A stretch of 64,000 nucleotides of DNA, from positions 35,788 to 99,787 of the forward strand of contig JAGWQH010000102.1 in the NCBI GenBank assembly GCA_028870115.1, in the 5' to 3' direction. Made by a program: the position numbers and the translations under genes. The notes beneath the pieces are model-generated. The model had not been told where the DNA came from and did not search any database. It saw nothing but the letters and a program-made list of their open reading frames with translations. This DNA comes from Candidatus Methylomirabilota bacterium. Lineage in GTDB: Bacteria; Methylomirabilota; Methylomirabilia; Methylomirabilales; Methylomirabilaceae. Shown piece after piece: positions 40,947-49,624 of the stretch; positions within the stretch are counted from its first letter, which is position 1; each line of letters opens with the position of its first letter.

Positions 40947-41678
40947 ATGAAGAAAACCAGCCTGCTCGCGGTCATTGTGAGCGGAACTATCGCCCTTGTT
41001 TTTGCTGTGGGCTGGGTTTCGCTGGATGGATGGCGAGAACTGCTCACCTATTACACGGACGAAGGGGCTGTAGCCCGGTACATCAAAACCTTCGGCCCGT
41101 ATGGACCTCTCATCTTCATCGGGCTCCAGATCCTCCAGGTAGTGGCGGCGCCGATCCCTGGTGAGGCGACAGGCATCATTGGCGGATATCTCTTCGGGAC
41201 CTTCGGAGGCTTCCTCTACTCCACTATTGGCCTGACCATCGGCTCTTGTCTCGCCTTCGGCTTGGGCCGATGGCTGGGACATCATTTTATCCGCCGCATC
41301 ATCACACCGGAGACGTACTATAAGTTTTACTTTATTACACGGTCTCAGGGGAAGCTGGTCACCTTCCTGCTCTTTCTCTTCCCCGGCTTCCCGAAGGACT
41401 TCCTGTGCTACATCCTCGGCGCTAGTCCGCTGCCGTTTCGCACCTTCTTTTTGCTGAGCACTGTGGGCCGCATCCCTGGCACCTGGCTCCTCTCCATGCA
41501 GGGAAGGGAAATTCGTACCGCCCACTATGGCACCTTTTTAGCCCTACTCTTCTTGGCGGTGGCAGGGCTCGCGGCACTCTACATATACCGAGACCGGGTT
41601 TTCAGGTGGATGAAGCTCCGTCAGCTGCAGAAAGAGCGCCGGCAGAGAGGTGCGGCGAGAGGCTCGGGGCTCGGATGA
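40947..41678 (+). CDS. TVP38/DedA-type (VTT domain) membrane protein under fluoride riboswitch 3
   Basis: A 243-residue membrane protein with about five or six membrane segments and a VTT domain: APIPGEATGIIGGYLFG (about residues 69-85), the GSCLAFGLGRWLG segment (about 99-111) and the FPGFPKDFLCYILG re-entrant motif (about 149-162). The C-terminus is a basic cytoplasmic tail. The DedA/TVP38 superfamily includes lipid scramblases and putative proton-linked transporters; its known links are to membrane potential, and I know of no established fluoride role. It is the first gene after riboswitch 3. Confidence 0.85.
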   Translation: MKKTSLLAVIVSGTIALVFAVGWVSLDGWRELLTYYTDEGAVARYIKTFGPYGPLIFIGLQILQVVAAPIPGEATGIIGGYLFGTFGGFLYSTIGLTIGSCLAFGLGRWLGHHFIRRIITPETYYKFYFITRSQGKLVTFLLFLFPGFPKDFLCYILGASPLPFRTFFLLSTVGRIPGTWLLSMQGREIRTAHYGTFLALLFLAVAGLAALYIYRDRVFRWMKLRQLQKERRQRGAARGSGLG

Positions 41679-41695
41679 ACTTAGCCGACCCGTTT

Positions 41696-41724
41696 TTGCA
41701 AAGGCATGTGCAGTGTGCTAGTGT
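41696..41724 (+). promoter_or_regulatory. Promoter of the crcB unit
   Basis: TTGCAA (41696-41701), a 17-base spacer, TAGTGT (41719-41724). A nearly identical block of about 45 bases occurs at 42573-42617 before the zinc-ribbon gene. No fluoride aptamer is seen between this promoter and crcB. Confidence 0.6.
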
Positions 41725-41803
41725 GTCGTGTGACACCGCAGAAGCCAGGGCAAGTCAGGCTGACCGGCGCATCCATTAGCTGAACTACTTCAAACGAGGC
41801 ATC

Positions 41804-42184
41804 GTGGGGAAGGTTCTGCTCGTAGGCATTGGGGGGTTTCTCGGTTCGGTCGCCCGCTACCTGGTCAGTGGGTACATTCAGGATCGGACGGGCGAAATAT
41901 TCCCCTTTGGCACCCTGGCAGTCAACGTAATCGGCTGCTTCGTAATCGGAGGCCTTTCCGAGCTGGCAGAAGCGCGCGGCTTCCTGTCACCGGAGGCGCG
42001 CGCGTTGGTGGTGATCGGTGTACTGGGCGGGTTCACGACCTTCTCGACCTTCGGCAACGAGACGGTCAACCTGCTGCGTGACGGCGAGTGGGCGTTCGCC
42101 GCCATAAATCTGCTGACCCATGCGGTGTTGGCGATCGGGGCGGTCTGGGTCGGTCGGACGACGGCGCACACCGTCTGGAGGTGA
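41804..42184 (+). CDS. crcB: Fluoride channel CrcB/Fluc
   Basis: A 126-residue four-segment membrane protein that forms a dual-topology dimer exporting fluoride. Family marks: GGFLGSVARYL (about residues 9-19), FGTLAVNVIGCFVIGGL (about 36-52) with the channel asparagine, and GGFTTFSTF (about 76-84) with the pore phenylalanines. The start is GTG 41804. Four bases separate it from a DUF190 gene. It explains the physiological context of the upstream riboswitches. Confidence 0.95.
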   Translation: MGKVLLVGIGGFLGSVARYLVSGYIQDRTGEIFPFGTLAVNVIGCFVIGGLSELAEARGFLSPEARALVVIGVLGGFTTFSTFGNETVNLLRDGEWAFAAINLLTHAVLAIGAVWVGRTTAHTVWR

Positions 42185-42188
42185 GGTG

Positions 42189-42530
42189 ATGATGCTCCCT
42201 CAGGAAGGCTACCTGCTCCGGATCTTCATTGGCGAAAGCGACCGTCACTCCGGGAAGCCGTTGTACGAGTGGGTCGTACTCAAGGCGCGCGAACAGGGGC
42301 TGGCCGGCGCGACAGTGCTTCGAGGGCTGATGGGATACGGCGCGCACAGCCGACTTCATACGTTCAAGATCGAACGGCTGTCGCTCGATCTGCCGGTTGT
42401 CGTGGAGATTGTCGACAGCCGCGAGAAGCTCGATGCATTTCTCGATCTGATCGATGACGACATCACGGAGGGCCTGGCCACGATTGAGAAGGTACACGTT
42501 CGCCTGTACCGAAGCAGGAAGGCCGAGTAG
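42189..42530 (+). CDS. DUF190 family protein
   Basis: A 113-residue protein of the ferredoxin-like/PII-like DUF190 family. LRIFIGESDRHSGKPLYEWVV (split over about residues 10-30), AREQGLAGATVLRGLMGYG (about 33-51) and IVDSREKLDAFL are characteristic. DUF190 genes often sit next to crcB; the biochemical role is not established to my knowledge. ATG 42189 follows GGAGGTGAGG. It is cotranscribed with crcB. Confidence 0.92.
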   Translation: MMLPQEGYLLRIFIGESDRHSGKPLYEWVVLKAREQGLAGATVLRGLMGYGAHSRLHTFKIERLSLDLPVVVEIVDSREKLDAFLDLIDDDITEGLATIEKVHVRLYRSRKAE

Positions 42531-42579
42531 TCCTCTTTAGGCCTGGCGCCACCCGCCTGCCATACCTGCCGACCCGTTT

Positions 42580-42608
42580 TTGCATTGGTATGTGCAGTGT
42601 GCTAGTGT
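42580..42608 (+). promoter_or_regulatory. Promoter of the zinc-ribbon/squalene synthase unit (copy of crcB promoter)
   Basis: TTGCAT (42580-42585), a 17-base spacer, TAGTGT (42603-42608). GTGCAGTGTGCTAGTGT is identical to the block at 41708-41724, and the match extends upstream over CGACCCGTTTTTGCA. Confidence 0.6.
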
Positions 42609-42641
42609 TTCGTGTGGTCAAGCACGCATTGAGGGTGCAGT

Positions 42642-42950
42642 ATGAGCGAAGGATCGAAGCTCACCATCGAGGTGATCTGTCCGTGCTGCCAAGCGAAGCT
42701 CACCGTTGACCCTGAGCTTGGCGCAGTGTTACATCACGAGCCGCCGCCGAAGGCAGAGATCGTTACGGATCTGAAGACTGCCGTCGAGGAGCTGAAGGGT
42801 GAGGCGGGCCGGCGGGAGGCGCGCTTCAAGGAGTCGATGGAAGCGGAAAAGGAAAAGGGTAAGCTTTTGGAACGGAAGTTCAAGGAGCTGCTCAAGAAGG
42901 CCAAAGACGAACCGGTCGCCCGGCCCACCCGGGACATCGACCTGGATTAG
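42642..42950 (+). CDS. Zinc-ribbon/coiled-coil protein of unknown function
   Basis: A 102-residue protein: an N-terminal ICPCCQAKLTVDPELGAVL segment (about residues 11-29) with a CxxC knuckle, then a highly charged helix rich in K, E and R (about 45-90), probably coiled coil, and an acidic end. The N-terminal pattern is one I associate with a widespread uncharacterised family. ATG 42642 follows GAGGGTGC. Squalene synthase begins 8 bases after its stop. Confidence 0.75.
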   Translation: MSEGSKLTIEVICPCCQAKLTVDPELGAVLHHEPPPKAEIVTDLKTAVEELKGEAGRREARFKESMEAEKEKGKLLERKFKELLKKAKDEPVARPTRDIDLD

Positions 42951-42958
42951 CCCCGCCT

Positions 42959-44020
42959 GTGGTCAGCCTAGCCGAACCGCCCGCCGCGATGAAGCATCAA
43001 GACCTGCTCGGCCCGCTCCTCAAGCGGGTCAGTCGCTCATTCTATCTGACCCTGAGCGCGGTTCCAGGCGATCTGCGGCGGCCGATCGGCTTGGCCTATC
43101 TGTTCGCCCGAGCGGCAGATACTATCGCCGATACCACCCTCATCAGCCGCGCCGACCGCCTGAAGTACCTCGAGCTGTTCCGGGACGCAATCAGGGAAGG
43201 AAGGGCCGAACGGCTCCCAGCGATCACAGAAGCGCTGGGAGAACGCCAGCAGGTGGCGGCCGAACGGGAACTGCTCACCCGTCTCGAGGAAGGGTTTATT
43301 ATCCTTTCTTCCCTCGGTCCGTCCGACCAAGCGATGGTCCGCGGCGTGGTCCTCACCCTGACGGAAGGAATGGTCATGGATCTGACTACCTTCCCCGGAG
43401 AGGATGAAGGTCACCTCGTCGCGCTGGAGACCCGAGCCGACTTGGACCGCTATACCTACTACGTGGCTGGGTGTGCGGGGGAGTTTTGGACCGACATCCA
43501 CCTGGCACATCGCCCCTCCCTTGCCCGTTGGGATCGGGAGTTGATGAGGCAACGTGGCGTCCGGTTCGGGAAGGGGCTTCAGATGACCAACGTTCTGCGT
43601 GACCTTCCGAAGGACCTCCGCATTGGCCGCTGTTATCTCCCCAGGCAGGAGCTGGAACCGCTTGACCTGCAGCCCGCTGATCTGCTCGACCCAACCACCG
43701 CGAAGAAGGTCAAACCGTTGCTACACTCCCTCCTGGCGCTGACCCTCGAGCATTACCAGGAAGGCTGGGCCTATACCCTGGCAATCCCACGGCACGAAGT
43801 CCGAATGCGCCTGGCCTGTGTCTGGCCCCTATTCATCGGCCTCAAGACGCTGGCGCTACTCGAACGATCGCCCAATCTGCTGGATCCAGGTATGGTGATC
43901 AAGGTCCCGCGTGGCGCCGTCTATGGCATCGTGGCGCGCTCGTTGACGTTGATCGGCTCCAACGCGGCCCTGGATCGATACTACCGGCGCCTGTGGCGAA
44001 GCGTATTGGTTTCCGAATAG
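42959..44020 (+). CDS. Squalene synthase-type farnesyl-diphosphate farnesyltransferase
   Basis: A 353-residue head-to-head prenyl synthase. [20 protein letters not shown] and the first aspartate-rich motif [10 protein letters not shown] (about residues 49-58) with the second, NVLRDLPKD (about 209-217), show the squalene/phytoene synthase fold; the FGKGLQMTN run resembles one-enzyme (SQS) forms rather than HpnC or HpnD. It would make squalene for hopanoids or related lipids. GTG 42959 or ATG 42989 may be the start; neither has a strong ribosome site. Confidence 0.85.
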   Translation: MVSLAEPPAAMKHQDLLGPLLKRVSRSFYLTLSAVPGDLRRPIGLAYLFARAADTIADTTLISRADRLKYLELFRDAIREGRAERLPAITEALGERQQVAAERELLTRLEEGFIILSSLGPSDQAMVRGVVLTLTEGMVMDLTTFPGEDEGHLVALETRADLDRYTYYVAGCAGEFWTDIHLAHRPSLARWDRELMRQRGVRFGKGLQMTNVLRDLPKDLRIGRCYLPRQELEPLDLQPADLLDPTTAKKVKPLLHSLLALTLEHYQEGWAYTLAIPRHEVRMRLACVWPLFIGLKTLALLERSPNLLDPGMVIKVPRGAVYGIVARSLTLIGSNAALDRYYRRLWRSVLVSE

Positions 44021-44030
44021 GAACGGGATA

Positions 44031-44315
44031 ATGGCAGAGCACAAGTACGTCAGGGCCCATGTTTTGATCTCGGGGCGGGTCCAAGGTGTCTGTTTCCGCG
44101 CCTATACGGTCGATGAGGCGGCGGCCGCCGGTATCGCCGGTTGGGTGCGGAATACGTCGGATGGCCGGGTTGAGGCGGTGTTCGAGGGCGACAAGCCAGC
44201 TGTTGAGGCACTGATCGCCTGGTGTCGGCACGGCCCACCGGCCGCGCGAGTGAACGGTGTTGAGGTCGTCTGGGGGGAGCCCAAGGGTGAGTCGGGCTTC
44301 GGGATCAGGTATTGA
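44031..44315 (+). CDS. acyP: Acylphosphatase
   Basis: A 94-residue alpha/beta hydrolase of carboxyl phosphates. The catalytic arginine is in [12 protein letters not shown] (about residues 15-26) and the asparagine in [17 protein letters not shown] (about 37-53). Length and signature are standard. Ten bases separate it from the squalene synthase stop. It converges with the minus-strand ferredoxin-like gene, with 9 bases between stops. Confidence 0.95.
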   Translation: MAEHKYVRAHVLISGRVQGVCFRAYTVDEAAAAGIAGWVRNTSDGRVEAVFEGDKPAVEALIAWCRHGPPAARVNGVEVVWGEPKGESGFGIRY

Positions 44316-44324
44316 AGGGCGGGG

Positions 44325-45128
44325 TCATACCGTCGTATAGAGGCTGCAGAACTCCTCATCCGTCAGTTGGTCGAGCCTGGCGAAGTCGATATCGTTGGAG
44401 GCGCGGCCCGGGTACTTGGTGCTGATGGCGATCCCGAAAAACTCCTCGAGCTTTTCGGTCCTGACCATAGTGACGGCGTTCCAGGCGTCGCGGTTACAGG
44501 CCTGGGCGCATTTGTCGCAGCCGATGCACTCATCGAACCGGATCTGAACCGGTGGCACATAGGCGTGGACACTCCGGTCGTACCCATGCATCTGGATCTG
44601 TTCAGGCGTCAGGTGTGAGATGCAATCCACGGGACAGACCGACTGACATGGCGTCACCCACTCCCCCGGCTTGACATCGTGGCCACTGCACCCGGAGCAG
44701 TTGGCCGGGTCCACCAGCGCAATCCAGGCCGGCTTGGCCCTCTTCTGGCCGATCTTATCCGGGTATTGATCGGTATCGACCAGGCCGTCACCGTCCTTGT
44801 CCTCAGGGCTACGGGAAAGATCTATGGCCTTCTGCCGAAGCTTCTCAACGAGTTGTACCCGTTCTTCCGCAAGCGCCTGATAGGTCGAGTGTTTCTCCTT
44901 CCAGGTTGCGTAACGGTCAAGTCGAAGTAGCCACACGTAGCCGTTCTGCTTCCAGAACTCCACCCGCTTCAGCCGATTCGCCTCCATTTGCGCTTCGAGC
45001 GCTGCCTTCTCCTTCTGGCGAGTCTCCTGCGTCTTCAGGTAGCTGTCGGCGCGTCGCCTGTCCCGTCTGTGGGGCGGGATATACCCCGGCAGCGCATGTT
45101 CGCGTCTTATTAGCATCTCAGACAACAT
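44325..45128 (-). CDS. Two-cluster 4Fe-4S ferredoxin-type protein with coiled-coil N-terminus
   Basis: A 267-residue protein. The N-terminal third is a long charged helix (about residues 25-105). A DKDGDGLVD loop (about 108-116) resembles a calcium-binding EF-hand or type 3 repeat. Then come two iron-sulfur motifs, CSGCSGHD...PCQSVCPVDC (about 142-168) and CIGCDKCAQACNRDAW (about 199-214). A spacing of the first cluster is stretched by about ten residues. There are no membrane segments or signal. It is probably an electron-transfer subunit; no catalytic partner is adjacent, so its role is unknown. Confidence 0.75.
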   Translation of the reverse strand: MLSEMLIRREHALPGYIPPHRRDRRRADSYLKTQETRQKEKAALEAQMEANRLKRVEFWKQNGYVWLLRLDRYATWKEKHSTYQALAEERVQLVEKLRQKAIDLSRSPEDKDGDGLVDTDQYPDKIGQKRAKPAWIALVDPANCSGCSGHDVKPGEWVTPCQSVCPVDCISHLTPEQIQMHGYDRSVHAYVPPVQIRFDECIGCDKCAQACNRDAWNAVTMVRTEKLEEFFGIAISTKYPGRASNDIDFARLDQLTDEEFCSLYTTV

Positions 45129-45161
45129 CGTAGAGTCTCCGTTTTCACTGTACGATTCAGG

Positions 45162-48100
45162 CTATCTGCTAAGCCGGTCCACGTCAAGCGACTTGAGGCG
45201 CGCCACGGCCTGATAGATCGGAACGACATCGGCGAGCGGGGGCCAGGACAAGACGCCGAGCGAGTCATCGACGTAGGCTGGAGTGCGCATGCCGTTCAGG
45301 ACGCAACTGACGCCAGGGGTACTCGTCAAAATCCACAGCGCCTTCCTGGACAGGCTCTCACCTCGGCCCGCTTCTGGGAGGAGCGGATCGATGGCCGCCG
45401 AGATCGCGTCAGCGACACGCCGGCTTGGGGTCGCCGCCAGGCGGACCATCCGGTTGCCGACGATGGCATTGAGCGGCCGGTTGACTAAGACGCCGGTCCC
45501 GGCCGCCGACGCGGTCTCCAGCACCGTCTGCTTATTGTCCGGCCCGTTGTTTCGCGTGAGCAGCGCGCCCGCCTCGAACAGGTTGATCGGAAGCTGGAGG
45601 ATCCGGAAGCGGTGATCCGGTCCGCCAGCCTCACGCGCCGCAGCCAGCATCCGGGTCAGCGAGGTCGCCTCCGGATCAACGGCAGGTGACACGGCGGTAT
45701 TGGAAGAGACGCCGTACCATCGGATCGTACCGGCTGCCGCCTGGGTCTCAAGGAACGCAAACGCCTCGCGCAGCCGTCGGTAGAATTCGTCGCGAGCTGA
45801 CTCTAAGTCGCCGTGTCCACGATGTTTGGTGTCGGTGAGAAAGTACTCGGGATTGTGCAGCAGGCAGACATCGAGGGTATCGAGTTGCAGCCGCGTGAGG
45901 GACCGCTCAAGCTGGTCGCGCAGGAACTCGGGATGGATGCAGTGCCAACAGCCGTCCATATATTTCACCATCTCCGGAAACGGCGCTCCCGCCGCTTCCC
46001 GCTGCTGCGCCAGCTCCAGATTCTCCCCCTGCACGTAGCCGATCTTGGAGACCACGACGACCTCCTCACGGCGCAGCTTTCCGGCCCGCGCCAGCTCGCC
46101 GAGCACGGCTCCGACACACCGCTCGCTGCCGCCATCCATGTAGTTGGTCGAAGTGTCGATCAGATTGCACCCTTCAAGCAGCGCTTTCTTCAGGGCCTCG
46201 TAGTGCTCGCGAGTGTCGTCGTCGATCCGGTACCCGCCGAAGCCCAGTTTGCTGGTGATGAGACCGGTCAATCCGAGCGCCGTATAGCCCGATGAGGCAA
46301 AGCGGGCGGCGTACGCAGCCGTACCGGCTTCAGTCGCATGACCAGCCAGGAAGGATCCGACGACTGAGTGGGTGTCGCCGGCCGAAGGTCGCTCGGACAT
46401 GCTGAGGGCCTCGGCCGCCCGCGCGGGGTCAGTGATCAGGGCCTGGCAGGTGAAGTTCCGGCAGATATAGAGCGCCGCTTGGCCATCCGCCAACCCTTTC
46501 CCCTTCACCAGAGGAAAATCGAGTGGCTCGCTTTCGGTCGGATCGTGGTGCGCCATGATCCGATTGGGCAGGTAGTGGCGGCCAACCTCCCGGCGTAGCG
46601 CCTCATATCCCGCCTCTCCCGGGCTACCGATCAGGGCCAGCTCTACCGGCCCCTCCAGGAGGAAATCCGTGACGGCGAGGCTCTTGGCGAAGGCGTGCGG
46701 ATAGAGGGCAATCCGCTTCCCATGTGCGCTGATCGCTTGCTCCGCCGCCCTTCGCAACTCCTCCCGGTCCAGGTGAAACGAGAGCCGTGCCAGCGCCGCG
46801 GCCGCCACAGCGTTGCCGCTGGGGGTGGCGCCATCCGTCCCCTCCCGATGGCGCAGGATCAGCCATTCGTGGTCACGCGACGTGGTACAGAAGGCGCCGC
46901 TCTCCTCATCGACGAAATCGGCCAGCAGGCGCTCGGCCAGCCGAACGGCTTCACGGAGATAGCGGGCCTCGCCGCCCGTCTCGTACAGGTCGATCAGCCC
47001 CTCGCAGAGATAGGCGTAATCCTCTAAGTAGGCGTTCAGATGCGCCGAGCCGTTCCGGTAGGTCCGCAGCAGCCGGCCGTCTGGCTGGACCAGGGTGCGG
47101 AGCAAGAAATCCGCCGCACAGACAGCAGCGTCAAGGTAGCGCTTTTCGCCCAGGACGCGGTACCCCTCGGCCATCGCGCTGATCATCATCCCGTTCCAGG
47201 CGGTAAGGATCTTGTCATCCAGGCCGGGCGGTACCCTTCGCCGCCGGGCCTCATAGACCTTGGGTCGTGCCCGATCGACGGAGACCTGCAGTTCCTCAAC
47301 GGTGACCCCGAGCTTTGCCGCCACCTGCACGGCCGTACGCCGGATGTTGGGAATGGACTTGCTCTCCCAGTTGCCGCTCTCCGAGATGTCGTAATAGGCG
47401 CAGAACCGACGTGCCTCCTCCTCGCCCAGGATCGTGTCGATCTCGGCCGGCGTCCAGACGTAGAACTTCCCCTCTACCCCCTCCGAGTCGGCGTCCGTGG
47501 CGGAGTAAAATCCTCCCTCCGGCGCGGTCATCTCACGCAGGATGTAATCAAGGACCTCGCTCGCGATCCGCTGATAAAACGGGTCGCCGGTCACCTGAAA
47601 GGCCTCGAGATAAGTCCTGGTGAGCAGTGCATTGTCATAGAGCATCTTCTCAAAGTGAGGGACCAGCCAGCGCTCGTCGGTCGAGTACCGGGCAAAGCCG
47701 CCGCCAATATGGTCGTAGATCCCGCCCAGAGCCATGGCATCCAGCGTCGTTCGGACCATCTGCAGGGCGTGGGCATCGCCGGTGCGCCGGTGATGGCGCA
47801 GCAGGAGCGACAAGGCGGCCGCGGCCGGGAACTTGGGGGCGGCGCCGAATCCGCCGAACGTGGGATCGAAGGTTGAAGCGAAGTGGGCGACGGCGGCAGC
47901 GATCTCGGCCCATCCCACCGGCAGCGGACCGGGCTGGCGTTGAGTCCCACGCAAGTGCTCGGTGATCTCGGCCGATTGGGTCCGCAGGGCGTCGGGTTGC
48001 TCGCGCCAGACCTGCGCAATCCGTTTGAGGATCGTCGGGAATCCCGTGCGACCTAACCCGTTCCTGGGCGGGAAGTAGGTCCCCGCAAAGAACGGCTGCA

Positions 48101-48488
48101 GGTCTGGGGTCAGGAAGACGGTCATCGGCCACCCGCCCTGCCCCTGATTCAGGGCCATCGTAGCCGCCATGTAGATCGCATCGAGGTCGGGTCGCTCCTC
48201 CCGATCGACCTTGATGCAGACGAAGTGCTGGTTCATCAGCTCGGCAATCGCCTCGTCCTCGAACGACTCATGCGCCATCACGTGGCACCAATGACACGAA
48301 GAGTAGCCGATGCTGAGCAGGATCGGGCGATTCTCCTCCCTGGCCCGGCGGAGCGCATCCTCTCCCCAGGGGTACCAGTCCACCGGGTTATGGGCATGCT
48401 GCAGGAGGTAGGGGCTGGTCTCGCAGATCAGCCGATTGGTGTGCCGCGCTGGCGCCTCTTTACTCATGTGATGGGACTCCAGATTCAT
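45162..48488 (-). CDS. Fusion: thioredoxin-domain/six-hairpin (YyaL-type, DUF255) protein with aldo/keto reductase
   Basis: A 1108-residue protein. Residues about 1-690 are a YyaL/SSP411-type protein: [21 protein letters not shown], then a thioredoxin-like CHWC site (about residues 50-53), [13 protein letters not shown], and a six-hairpin glycosidase-like barrel. After a linker, residues about 735-1108 form an aldo/keto reductase with the D, Y, K, H tetrad in [19 protein letters not shown] and LLHNPE. The two halves are in one uninterrupted frame. ATG 48488 has GAGGAG 5 bases upstream; ATG 48503 precedes that site. The substrate is unknown for both parts. Confidence 0.88.
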   Translation of the reverse strand: MNLESHHMSKEAPARHTNRLICETSPYLLQHAHNPVDWYPWGEDALRRAREENRPILLSIGYSSCHWCHVMAHESFEDEAIAELMNQHFVCIKVDREERPDLDAIYMAATMALNQGQGGWPMTVFLTPDLQPFFAGTYFPPRNGLGRTGFPTILKRIAQVWREQPDALRTQSAEITEHLRGTQRQPGPLPVGWAEIAAAVAHFASTFDPTFGGFGAAPKFPAAAALSLLLRHHRRTGDAHALQMVRTTLDAMALGGIYDHIGGGFARYSTDERWLVPHFEKMLYDNALLTRTYLEAFQVTGDPFYQRIASEVLDYILREMTAPEGGFYSATDADSEGVEGKFYVWTPAEIDTILGEEEARRFCAYYDISESGNWESKSIPNIRRTAVQVAAKLGVTVEELQVSVDRARPKVYEARRRRVPPGLDDKILTAWNGMMISAMAEGYRVLGEKRYLDAAVCAADFLLRTLVQPDGRLLRTYRNGSAHLNAYLEDYAYLCEGLIDLYETGGEARYLREAVRLAERLLADFVDEESGAFCTTSRDHEWLILRHREGTDGATPSGNAVAAAALARLSFHLDREELRRAAEQAISAHGKRIALYPHAFAKSLAVTDFLLEGPVELALIGSPGEAGYEALRREVGRHYLPNRIMAHHDPTESEPLDFPLVKGKGLADGQAALYICRNFTCQALITDPARAAEALSMSERPSAGDTHSVVGSFLAGHATEAGTAAYAARFASSGYTALGLTGLITSKLGFGGYRIDDDTREHYEALKKALLEGCNLIDTSTNYMDGGSERCVGAVLGELARAGKLRREEVVVVSKIGYVQGENLELAQQREAAGAPFPEMVKYMDGCWHCIHPEFLRDQLERSLTRLQLDTLDVCLLHNPEYFLTDTKHRGHGDLESARDEFYRRLREAFAFLETQAAAGTIRWYGVSSNTAVSPAVDPEATSLTRMLAAAREAGGPDHRFRILQLPINLFEAGALLTRNNGPDNKQTVLETASAAGTGVLVNRPLNAIVGNRMVRLAATPSRRVADAISAAIDPLLPEAGRGESLSRKALWILTSTPGVSCVLNGMRTPAYVDDSLGVLSWPPLADVVPIYQAVARLKSLDVDRLSR

Positions 48489-48753
48489 TGCATCTCCTCT
48501 CATTTGACCTTAACTGAGAGGCAGACGAGTGTCAAGCGCGCGGGTGGGTCAACCGTGGTCCTTCGAGTCTCTCTCTGCAAAGGGAGGTGCGAGGGACTAT
48601 AAGGATGGGGACTGGGAATTTTCGAAGTGATGACGAAATGCGGTGCCTTCGGGGATCAGCTTGAACGAGCGGGAACGTCGAGAGAGATATCCGGGGGGCG
48701 ACACCGCGTGTGACTAGACCTTCCTGTCTTTGGGCCGGGACATAATCTAACTC

Positions 48754-48782
48754 TTGACCTCATCCGAGGCCTTTGTTACAGT
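48754..48782 (+). promoter_or_regulatory. Promoter of the DUF948/YtxH pair
   Basis: TTGACC (48754-48759), a 17-base spacer, TACAGT (48777-48782), 38 bases before the ATG. The remainder of 48489-48820 shows no gene. Confidence 0.7.
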
Positions 48783-48820
48783 GAGGTTATTGTTCGGTAG
48801 ATCTTCCGTGAGGATAAGCG

Positions 48821-49210
48821 ATGCCCTCAGCACAGTATGCGTTGTGGTCTATTGTGGGTCTATTTTTCCTCCTGGTGTGCGGCATGATCCTTGCGCTCAT
48901 GCAGCTTCAGCGGATTGCCAGGCAGGCAGAGGAATATCTCAAGGTGGTTGAGCTTGAATTGCGGCCGACGCTGGTGGAACTGAAGGAGGTCATTCGGAAC
49001 CTCAATCGTATCTCTGACCAGGTTGCTGGTGGGATGGAGAAAATGGGCGGGACGGTTGACGCGATTGCCGAAGCGGGGCAGACCGTACGCGACGCGAATC
49101 AATTGGTACAGCACTTCGTCTTTCCGAAGCTGATCACTGGCGCTGCCTTTACGACCGGCCTTCGGGTCGGCCTGAAGACGCTCATCGTAAGGCTCATGGG
49201 AAGGAGGTGA
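48821..49210 (+). CDS. DUF948-type membrane protein
   Basis: A 129-residue protein with one N-terminal membrane segment (about residues 6-27), then a long amphipathic helix with LRPTLVELKEVIRNLNRISDQV (split over about 45-66), the usual DUF948 pattern, and a hydrophobic C-terminal patch. Such proteins are often paired with YtxH-domain proteins and general-stress genes. It is followed 5 bases later by a YtxH gene on a shared GGAGGTGA site. Confidence 0.85.
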   Translation: MPSAQYALWSIVGLFFLLVCGMILALMQLQRIARQAEEYLKVVELELRPTLVELKEVIRNLNRISDQVAGGMEKMGGTVDAIAEAGQTVRDANQLVQHFVFPKLITGAAFTTGLRVGLKTLIVRLMGRR

Positions 49211-49215
49211 CGGAC

Positions 49216-49527
49216 ATGAGTGAAGAACGAGGATGTGCCCCTGCATCTGTTGCCCTCGCGTTTATCATTGGCGGCGCGCTTGGAGCAAGTGTGGCGCTGC
49301 TATTCGCTCCGGATGGAGGCCGGCAAACCCGCACTCGCCTCAGAGGTCTCGCGACAGACGTCAAGGATCGAAGTACCGATCTCGTTGAGGATGTCAAAGA
49401 CCGGGTCGAGGATGCGCTCGGGGCAGGCAAAGAAATCTTTGAAGAAAAAAAGACAATTCTCACCGCCGCCTACCAGGCCGGCAAGGAGGCGATGGAGAGA
49501 GAACGAGGCAAGCTATCAGAGAGATGA
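49216..49527 (+). CDS. YtxH-domain protein
   Basis: A 103-residue protein with an N-terminal membrane segment (about residues 10-29) containing the family glycine pattern FIIGGALGASVALLFAP followed by a charged amphipathic helix (about 40-100). ATG 49216 follows GGAGGTGA; GTG 49207 lies within that site. The family is linked to stress responses in other bacteria, without known biochemistry. Confidence 0.9.
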   Translation: MSEERGCAPASVALAFIIGGALGASVALLFAPDGGRQTRTRLRGLATDVKDRSTDLVEDVKDRVEDALGAGKEIFEEKKTILTAAYQAGKEAMERERGKLSER

Positions 49528-49624
49528 TCGCCTATTACGGCATCTCGACGGGCGTTCTCGGATCGGGAGGGGGCGCCCGTTTTAGTTTTATAGGTCGAGA
49601 TACAGGAACCCGACAGGCGCGTCA

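Noticed and set aside
47040..47876. 278-codon plus-strand frame
   Set aside because: Antisense to the YyaL/aldo-keto reductase fusion gene; no signature or ribosome site.
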